DNA of 13,896 nt, from contig JAITPL010000120.1 of assembly GCA_031289445.1 (NCBI GenBank), positions 1-13,896 of the forward strand, read 5' to 3'. The notes beneath the pieces are model-generated. The model was given only the letters and a program-made list of their open reading frames with translations. It ran no database searches and was not told where the DNA came from. This stretch comes from Tannerella sp. Lineage in GTDB: Bacteria > Bacteroidota > Bacteroidia > Bacteroidales > Tannerellaceae. Shown here piece by piece: positions 5,046-10,543 of the stretch; position 1 is the first letter of the stretch; each line of letters begins with the position of its first letter. The translations under genes were made by a program, and so were the position numbers.

Positions 5046-6122
5046 GATTATCCTGTCCATTTCTTCGGCCTGCGCTTCGAGGCTCTGGAGGAGCTTGAAC
5101 TGCGCTTTGGTGCGTTGCAGATTATGTTCGGGATGATGTATCTTGTAGTACGTGTCGCCATTGATATAGTCGGTCAGGAAACGCACGGTCTGCATATATG
5201 TAAGCAACCTGCCTCCGTAGGGCAACAGACTGATTTCCAATGGAGTAAGAAAAGAACGCGCCGTTTCCATATAACCGCTTGCATAAGCCTTGAAAATATC
5301 CAAATCGACGCCTACACGGTCGAGGTCGGGGTCATCTTCGGCTCCGGTGTTGGCTCCTGTACGGATAAAGTCGCCTATATCCGACAGTACAAATCCGGGC
5401 ATCACGGTATCAAGATCAATGACGCACAGCACCTTGCCGCTCGCTACGTCAAACAGTATGTTGTTGACCTTGGTATCGCAGTGGTTGATGCGCTTGCGAA
5501 GTTTGCCCTCGCGATGCAGTTCCTCCTGAATACACATCGTTTTAGCGCGTTTTTCAATCTCCTCGACAAGGCCTTTGACCTCATGCAGACGACCCGCCGC
5601 ATCTGCCTTGATAGCGTCGTGAAACTGCTGCAGGCGAAACTCCATATTATGAAAGTCGGGGATAGTCTCGCCAAGCGTCCCGTCCGGAATATCGGCCAGC
5701 ATAGACTGAAACTCGCCGAAAGCCTTGCCCGCCTCATACGACAGTTCGGGCGTTACCTCTTCGAGGCTCTTGCTGTCGGGTATCATCAGGCACACGCGCC
5801 AATAGTTCTCGCCGTCGTGGTAATAACGCTTGCCGTCGGTGGTGGGAATAAAGGTGAGCGACTTGCGGTCGATGTCGCTTTCGCCCTTCGCTTCGAGTTT
5901 TTTTCTGATATGCGAAGTAACCGTATGGATGTTATTCTGCAACATGTCCACGTTTGTAAATATGTGATGGTTAATGCGTTGCAGCACATATTTGTCCTGC
6001 CCCGAAGCGGTCTTTACCTTCAGGGTATCGTTGATATGTCCGTTGCCGAAAGGCGAGGCCTCTACAGCGCTGTCGTCGAGCGCAAAGTGCGCTAAAATCT
6101 TCAAGTAGTCATCATTTGTCAT
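5034..6122 (-). CDS. NahK-like N-acetylhexosamine 1-kinase family protein (APH/choline kinase fold)
   Basis: 362 residues, aminoglycoside phosphotransferase superfamily. Visible features are GNGHINDTLKV (26-36, nucleotide loop), YVLQRINHHIF (45-55), the Brenner-type catalytic motif HCDTKVNN (214-221; D216 as base, N221 for Mg) and CVIDLDTVMPG (233-243; DLD equivalent of DFG). The whole protein, including GDFIRTGAN (250-258) and HPEHNLQRTKAQ (330-341), closely recalls bifidobacterial NahK, which phosphorylates GlcNAc or GalNAc at C1 in lacto-N-biose/galacto-N-biose use. The actual substrate here is not proven. The start at 6122 is chosen because an in-frame ATG at 6164 lies upstream of the -7 box (6146-6153) and so would not be in the transcript. 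The 3' end overlaps mntP by 12 bases. No partner phosphorylase is nearby. Confidence 0.85.
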   Translation of the reverse strand: MTNDDYLKILAHFALDDSAVEASPFGNGHINDTLKVKTASGQDKYVLQRINHHIFTNVDMLQNNIHTVTSHIRKKLEAKGESDIDRKSLTFIPTTDGKRYYHDGENYWRVCLMIPDSKSLEEVTPELSYEAGKAFGEFQSMLADIPDGTLGETIPDFHNMEFRLQQFHDAIKADAAGRLHEVKGLVEEIEKRAKTMCIQEELHREGKLRKRINHCDTKVNNILFDVASGKVLCVIDLDTVMPGFVLSDIGDFIRTGANTGAEDDPDLDRVGVDLDIFKAYASGYMETARSFLTPLEISLLPYGGRLLTYMQTVRFLTDYINGDTYYKIHHPEHNLQRTKAQFKLLQSLEAQAEEMDRIISSL

Positions 6123-6145
6123 AGTAATGTGTTTAAATAATCGCG

Positions 6146-6176
6146 CAAAGGTAAGCATAATCATTCAAAATTCAAA
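6146..6176 (-). promoter_or_regulatory. Promoter of the NahK-like kinase gene
   Basis: Read on the minus strand: TTTG at 6176-6173, 19 bases, TACCTTTG at 6153-6146, a full match to the Bacteroidetes consensus. The start codon at 6122 follows after 23 bases. The -33 element lies within the region expected to hold upstream elements of the divergent thioredoxin promoter. Confidence 0.8.
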
Positions 6177-6185
6177 ATTTCTTCG

Positions 6186-6193
6186 TACCTTTG
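6186..6193 (+). promoter_or_regulatory. -7 element (TACCTTTG) of the tlpA-like/VOC/metA unit
   Basis: TACCTTTG matches TAnnTTTG and is 22 bases before the ATG at 6216. At the -33 distance there is only ATTC, not TTTG, so this promoter is weaker on paper than its divergent neighbour. The two -7 boxes are only 32 bases apart, back to back. Confidence 0.6.
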
Positions 6194-6215
6194 TAGTTCT
6201 AAAACGAAAATAATT

Positions 6216-6746
6216 ATGAAAGTAAAGAACAGTTTTTGGATGATGACGATAGCAGCGCTGGGTTTTGCGCTGACGAGCAATACCGTGGAAGACGAGCGCG
6301 GTTATATCGTCAAGGTTGGTGATAAGGCGCCGGATTTTACTGTGCAGACAACGACAGGCAAGGCGTTTAAACTCTCGGAGATGCGCGGCAAAATCGTTAT
6401 GCTGCAGTTTACCGCGAGCTGGTGCGGAGTGTGCCGCAAAGAGATGCCGTTTATCGAGAGCGATATCTGGAAGAAGTATAGGGATAACCCGAAGTTCTGC
6501 CTGATGGGTATCGACCGCGACGAGCCGCTTAAAACGGTCGTTGAGTTCGGCAAGAAGACAGGCATAAGCTATCCTCTGGCTCTCGATCCGGGCGCCGACG
6601 TGTTTGCCCTTTACGCTGACCGCAAGGCCGGTATCACCCGAAACGTCATTATTGACGCCGAAGGTCGGATAGTAATGCTCACTCGATTGTACGACGAGAA
6701 AGAGTTTAAGGCGATGTGCGAGAAAATCGACGCGCTACTCAAGTGA
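6216..6746 (+). CDS. TlpA/AhpC-TSA-like thioredoxin-fold protein, exported
   Basis: 176 residues. A hydrophobic N-terminus (about 7-20) acts as a signal peptide or anchor, with no lipobox. The thioredoxin fold starts at VGDKAPDF (34-41) and has the redox motif WCGVC (69-73, Cys 70 and 73), LMGIDRDE (96-103) and IIDAEGRIV (145-153). Such proteins reduce disulfides or act as thiol peroxidase relatives in the periplasm. The position that is a cis-proline in most TlpA/ResA proteins is Thr 141 (AGITRN), more like the G-x-x-R-x-x-F/I-I-D pattern of peroxiredoxins. This should alter substrate release and redox potential, although the CxxC argues for a disulfide reductase or oxidase. It is first in a tight unit with the VOC protein (17 bases downstream) and metA. 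Confidence 0.85.
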   Translation: MKVKNSFWMMTIAALGFALTSNTVEDERGYIVKVGDKAPDFTVQTTTGKAFKLSEMRGKIVMLQFTASWCGVCRKEMPFIESDIWKKYRDNPKFCLMGIDRDEPLKTVVEFGKKTGISYPLALDPGADVFALYADRKAGITRNVIIDAEGRIVMLTRLYDEKEFKAMCEKIDALLK

Positions 6747-6763
6747 ATTAATTAAAATGATAT

Positions 6764-7144
6764 ATGAGAGAAGTATTTTTAGGAATAGACCATCCCGCGA
6801 TTGCGGCGGATGATGTGGAGAGTTTAACAAAATGGTACTGCGAAACGCTTGGTTACAAGGTGTTTGCGCAGGCCGACAAACCGGTATATATCATCGAAGC
6901 GCCCGACGGTACTTACATCGAGGTTATGCCGAAAGACGAGACGTCGCGACCCGACAGGACGGTAAACACACCCGGATGGTCGCATTTAGCCTTGCGTGTC
7001 AGCGATATGGACAAGGCGATGGCGGCGCTTGAAGCCAAAGGCGTCGAGTGGTTAGGCGAGGAGTTTTTAGCCGTCGGTGGCGGTCGTATTCGTAATTTCA
7101 ACGACCCCGAAGGCAATTTGTTACAAATCCTGCAGAGGAAATAA
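6764..7144 (+). CDS. VOC superfamily (glyoxalase/dioxygenase-like) protein
   Basis: 126 residues, a single VOC unit of two beta-alpha-beta-beta-beta modules. Expected metal positions are His 10 (GIDHPAI), Glu 53 (YIEVM) and His 74 (WSHLALRV). The fourth, usually Glu near the C-terminus (GNLLELxQ), is Gln 121 here (DPEGNLLQILQ). Three of four ligands are therefore canonical; a metal site is still possible, since Gln serves as a ligand in some VOC enzymes. Possible activities are lactoylglutathione-lyase-like, methylmalonyl-CoA-epimerase-like or resistance-type, and the sequence does not decide between them. It lies 17 bases after the thioredoxin-like gene and 3 bases before metA, so all three are probably one message. 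Confidence 0.85.
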   Translation: MREVFLGIDHPAIAADDVESLTKWYCETLGYKVFAQADKPVYIIEAPDGTYIEVMPKDETSRPDRTVNTPGWSHLALRVSDMDKAMAALEAKGVEWLGEEFLAVGGGRIRNFNDPEGNLLQILQRK

Positions 7145-7147
7145 TTT

Positions 7148-8080
7148 ATGCCGCTTACTCTTCAGAAAAATCTGCCGGCGATAGAGCTGCTCAAGAAAGA
7201 GCATATTTTTGTGATGGACTCGCTACGTGCATCGACACAGGATATTCGTCCACTGCGTGTCGTGGTGCTAAACCTTATGCCCTTGAAGATAACGACCGAG
7301 ACAGACCTTATACGTCTGCTCAGCAACTCGCCCTTGCAGGTAGAGCTTGATTTTATGAAAATAAAGGGTCATCAGTCGAAGAACACGCCGGTAGAGCACA
7401 TGCAGCAGTTTTATCGCGATTTTGATATTATACGCAACGAATATTATGACGGTATGATAATTACCGGCGCACCTGTGGAACAGCTTCCTTTTGAGGAAGT
7501 TACGTACTGGGACGAGCTAAGGGGAATATTCGACTGGGCTTATACTCACGTTACATCGACGCTGTATATCTGCTGGTCGGCGCAGGCCGGACTGCATCAT
7601 TTTTTCGGGGTGCCGAAGTACGACTTGCCGGCGAAGAAGTTCGGCGTTTTCAAGCATACTAAAAATGATCCGTTTCAGCCTATTTTCAGAGGTTTTGACG
7701 ATGAGTTTTATGTGCCTCACAGCAGGCATACCGAGATACGCCGCGAGGATATTATCTCGCGCGAAGGCTTGACTTTGCTTTCGGAGAGCGAGAGTGCAGG
7801 AGTTCATTTAGTGATGTCGCGCGGCGGCAGGGAGATTTATATAACCGGTCATTCGGAGTATTCGCCCCACACGCTTCACGACGAGTATGTGCGCGACCTA
7901 AGTAAAGGATTACCTATCAATATACCCGATAATTATTACCCGGATAACGACCCTGCCAAAGCGCCGGTAGTGCGCTGGCGAGGTCATGCTAACTTGCTGT
8001 TTACCAATTGGCTTAATTATTACGTGTATCAGGAGACTCCTTTCAGAATCGAAGACATTAAAAATCTCGGAAACTTGTAA
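7148..8080 (+). CDS. metA: Homoserine O-acetyltransferase (MetA family)
   Basis: 310 residues, the usual MetA length. The enzyme acylates L-homoserine, the first committed step of methionine synthesis. The class I glutamine-amidotransferase-like fold has its nucleophile in ICWSAQAGLHH (Cys 142), His 235 and Glu 237 in TGHSEYSP, and PVEQLPFEEVTYW (109-121) in the acyl-CoA pocket. Residue 111 is Glu. Structural and mutational work on Bacillus and E. coli MetA showed that Glu at this position favours acetyl-CoA and Gly favours succinyl-CoA, so O-acetylhomoserine is the predicted product despite the common annotation as succinyltransferase. The product would enter direct sulfhydrylation or transsulfuration. 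The start is 3 bases after the VOC gene; no SAM riboswitch or separate promoter is seen. Confidence 0.93.
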   Translation: MPLTLQKNLPAIELLKKEHIFVMDSLRASTQDIRPLRVVVLNLMPLKITTETDLIRLLSNSPLQVELDFMKIKGHQSKNTPVEHMQQFYRDFDIIRNEYYDGMIITGAPVEQLPFEEVTYWDELRGIFDWAYTHVTSTLYICWSAQAGLHHFFGVPKYDLPAKKFGVFKHTKNDPFQPIFRGFDDEFYVPHSRHTEIRREDIISREGLTLLSESESAGVHLVMSRGGREIYITGHSEYSPHTLHDEYVRDLSKGLPINIPDNYYPDNDPAKAPVVRWRGHANLLFTNWLNYYVYQETPFRIEDIKNLGNL

Positions 8081-8106
8081 CCCGAAGCCGGCTAAATTTC
8101 AAAACT

Positions 8107-8236
8107 CAATATCAACGTAATATCACTTCAATATCACCGTAATATCAATATGATATCAATCAATATCCACTCAATATCCACTCAATATCCACCCAATCTC
8201 CACTCAATATCCACTCAATTTCCCTTTAACTTCCCT
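8107..8236. repeat. About twelve tandem 11-base repeats (consensus CAATATCCACT)
   Basis: The stretch divides into consecutive 11-base units (two units of 10). Five early degenerate copies (CAATATCAACG, TAATATCACTT, CAATATCACCG, TAATATCAATA, TGATATCAAT) are followed by CAATATCCACT twice, CAATATCCACC, CAATCTCCACT, CAATATCCACT, CAATTTCCCTT and TAACTTCCCT. The middle copies are nearly identical and the outer ones have diverged, as in a minisatellite growing from its centre. The array fills almost the whole metA-U32 gap and ends 15 bases before the U32 ATG, so it must lie in the promoter or 5' leader of that gene. No TAnnTTTG box is present. The 11-base period is close to one helical turn and places the A/T steps on one face of the DNA. 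Confidence 0.85.
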
Positions 8237-8251
8237 GATAATGATTAAAAG

Positions 8252-10084
8252 ATGATAAAGGCACATTCGATAGAATTGCTTGTTCCTGCCAAGGATTTGA
8301 CATGCGGCTTGGAGGCTGTGCGACATGGCGCTGACGCTGTTTATATAGGCGCTCCCCGTTTTAGCGCCCGTGCAGCGGCGGCTTGTTCGGTTGATGACAT
8401 TCGCGCTCTTTGCGACTATGCTCACCTCTATGACGTGCGGGTTTATGTGGCGCTCAACACCATACTCAAGGATGAGGAACTCAAGGATGCCGAGTTGATT
8501 ATCAGACAGTTATATGACGCCGGAGCGGATGCTTTAATCATTCAGGACATGGGAATAACGCGGCTTGACATACCGCCTATCCCGCTTCATGCCAGCACTC
8601 AGACGGATAATTGCACCGTCGAGAAAGTTAGATTTCTGCATGAGACAGGTTTCAGCCAGATAGTTCTTGCTCGCGAGCTGACAATCAACGAGATACAGAC
8701 AATTTCGGAGGCTGTGCCGAATGCGCGGCTCGAAGCCTTTGTACATGGCTCGTTATGTGTCAGTTATAGCGGTCGCTGTTACCTGAGCGCTGCTCTCAAC
8801 GGACGCAGCGCCAATCGCGGCGAGTGTGCCCAGTGTTGTCGCTTGCGGTATTCGCTACTTGACGCCGATGGCTTGAAGATTGGCGCCGACAAGCATTATC
8901 TCTCGCTAAAGGATATGAATTGTGCCGACGACCTCGAAGCGCTGATGCGGGCAGGCGTCGTGTCGTTCAAGATAGAAGGGCGCTTGAAGGATGTATCGTA
9001 TATCAAAAATATCACTGCATATTACCGTCAGCGTTTAGATGCTGTCTTTGCCGCCAATCCTGCATTTTATAGGGCTTCGACCGGTCGCTCTGCATATACT
9101 TTCAGTCCGCAGCCGGCGAAGTCGTTCAATCGCGGTTTCACGAACTATTTTCTGCATGGGCGCGATATTAATATCAGTTCGTTTGATACGCCCAAGTCGG
9201 TAGGCGAGGCGATGGGCAGGGTTAAGGAAATAAAGGGAAATACCTTTACCGTAGCGGGATTGAAGCCTGTGCACAATGGCGACGGACTTACGTTTTTCAA
9301 TGCACGCGGCGACTTGGAAGGCTTCCGCGTAAACCGTGCGGAGGCTAACCGCATATATCCGCAGCAAATGCCTCGCTTGCAACCTAAAACGCTGTTATTC
9401 AGGAATTACGACCATGAGTTTGAAACTCTGCTGTCGAGGTCGTCGGCTGAGCGCAGGATAGGTGTAACGATGGAGTGGGGGGATTATCCCGAAGGTTTTG
9501 CTCTCACTGCAACCGACGAGACCGATGCGCGGGCTATCGTTCTGCGTCCGTTTACCAAAGAGATTGCCCGCAAGCCCCAGACAGATAATATACGCCTGCA
9601 ACTCGGCAAGTTAGGCGATACGCCGTTTGAGGCGCTTGAGATAAATATTTGCGGAAAAGAAAATTATTTCGTACCTTCGTCGCTTCTGAGCGAGATGCGA
9701 AGGGAGGTTTTAGAGCGACTGACTACTGTCCGCAAGATACGTTACCGCCGTCTCTACGTCAAGCATTCGGAGTATGACCGAAAGGCTGTAGATTATCCGG
9801 CGTCGAGGCTTGATTATACCGCGAATGCGTATAATCGCGAGGCTGTAGAGTTTTACACTCGACATGGCGTCGAGGCTGTAGAGCCTGCATTCGAGGAAGC
9901 GCCTCGCGAGAACGTCGCCGTGATGACTGCCAAGCACTGCCTGAAATACAGTCTGGGCTGGTGTCCGACGCATCACAAGACGAGAACGCCCTACCGGGAG
10001 CCTTTTTATCTTGAGCATGGCGACAGTCGGTTGCGGCTTGAGTTTGATTGCCGGAAGTGTTGTATGAAGGTTTATGTTTCATAA
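8252..10084 (+). CDS. U32-family protein (peptidase U32 / RNA hydroxylase type)
   Basis: 610 residues. The N-terminal barrel begins IELLVPAKDLTCGLEAVRHG and contains GADAVYIGAPRFSARA (26-41). The U32 signature spans about 161-200: EAFVHGSLCVSYSGRCYLS, then GRSANRGECAQCCR, with Cys 169, 176, 192 and 195/196. KIEGRLKDVSYI (240-251) also fits. Although named peptidases, studied E. coli members (RlhA for 23S rRNA, TrhP for tRNA wobble uridine) act in prephenate-dependent RNA hydroxylation and need iron-sulfur cluster genes. Length and the C-terminal extension, ending with KHCLKYSLGWCPTHH and DCRKCC, are closer to the long RlhA-like form than to short TrhP. Substrate is not proven. An ATG nine bases upstream is followed at once by a stop, so 8252 is the start. 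Confidence 0.88.
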   Translation: MIKAHSIELLVPAKDLTCGLEAVRHGADAVYIGAPRFSARAAAACSVDDIRALCDYAHLYDVRVYVALNTILKDEELKDAELIIRQLYDAGADALIIQDMGITRLDIPPIPLHASTQTDNCTVEKVRFLHETGFSQIVLARELTINEIQTISEAVPNARLEAFVHGSLCVSYSGRCYLSAALNGRSANRGECAQCCRLRYSLLDADGLKIGADKHYLSLKDMNCADDLEALMRAGVVSFKIEGRLKDVSYIKNITAYYRQRLDAVFAANPAFYRASTGRSAYTFSPQPAKSFNRGFTNYFLHGRDINISSFDTPKSVGEAMGRVKEIKGNTFTVAGLKPVHNGDGLTFFNARGDLEGFRVNRAEANRIYPQQMPRLQPKTLLFRNYDHEFETLLSRSSAERRIGVTMEWGDYPEGFALTATDETDARAIVLRPFTKEIARKPQTDNIRLQLGKLGDTPFEALEINICGKENYFVPSSLLSEMRREVLERLTTVRKIRYRRLYVKHSEYDRKAVDYPASRLDYTANAYNREAVEFYTRHGVEAVEPAFEEAPRENVAVMTAKHCLKYSLGWCPTHHKTRTPYREPFYLEHGDSRLRLEFDCRKCCMKVYVS

Positions 10085-10115
10085 TAAGTTGTTTATTAAA
10101 ATATTAGTTAAAGAT

Positions 10116-10541
10116 ATGAGATGGATTTCAGGTTTATTTTTTGCATTTGTCGCCTTGGCTTCGTGTGGCGACAGGATGCCTTCGCAGCTTGAAGGCAAGT
10201 GGCAGTTGAAAACCGTTGAGCGCAACGGCGCGGTCGAGACGGTTGACACTGTGTGGTACAACTTTCAGTCGCAATCTATTTTCGGCATCCAGATATATAA
10301 TCCGCAGAAAGATACATATCTGTTGCTCTATGGCTTTAAGAGTCAGACAGACAAGCAGTTATCTATAGAAATGCTGAATATGGCGCATACCGACTTGTAC
10401 GACTGGCCTGTGGATTGGGCGAATGTAAAACCGGAGTCGCCTAACGGCCCTCAGCGTTCGTTTACTATCGTCAATCTGAGCGCTAAGCGTCTGCTTCTGA
10501 GCAGTGAAGAAGGTTATAACTATTCGTTTATTAAATTTTGA
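10116..10541 (+). CDS. Small lipoprotein, lipocalin-like fold suspected
   Basis: 141 residues from ATG 10116. This start gives a textbook lipoprotein signal: MRWISGLFFAFVALASC, lipobox LASC with Cys 17. Starting at the upstream in-frame ATG (10074) would add 14 residues and overlap the U32 gene. After the Cys comes a short linker, then LEGKWQLKTVERNG (25-38), a typical first strand of lipocalin-like or META-like Bacteroidetes lipoproteins. Alternating beta-type segments run to the end (RSFTIVNLSAKRLLLSS, FIKF). There is no catalytic motif. It sits 31 bases after the U32 gene and 2 bases before the helicase start and is probably translated on the same message. Location is inferred to be membrane-anchored in the periplasm or outer membrane. 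Confidence 0.75.
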   Translation: MRWISGLFFAFVALASCGDRMPSQLEGKWQLKTVERNGAVETVDTVWYNFQSQSIFGIQIYNPQKDTYLLLYGFKSQTDKQLSIEMLNMAHTDLYDWPVDWANVKPESPNGPQRSFTIVNLSAKRLLLSSEEGYNYSFIKF

Positions 10542-10543
10542 GC

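Noticed and set aside
5115..6095. A 326-codon open frame on the plus strand, antisense to the kinase gene
   Set aside because: It lies entirely within the NahK-like gene, whose motifs and promoter are clear. The antisense protein has no recognisable family and its length is explained by codon bias of the opposite strand.
6123..6164. Upstream ATG at 6164 as the start of the kinase gene
   Set aside because: The -7 box at 6146-6153 lies between this ATG and the body of the gene, so the ATG would not be transcribed from the evident promoter. Start 6122 also matches the usual family N-terminus.
8107..8236. CRISPR array
   Set aside because: The units are 11 bases long and directly contiguous with no spacers, and no cas gene is nearby.
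10074..10115. Upstream ATG for the lipoprotein
   Set aside because: It overlaps the U32 stop and pushes the lipobox away from the N-terminus; the ATG at 10116 gives a standard 16-residue lipoprotein signal.
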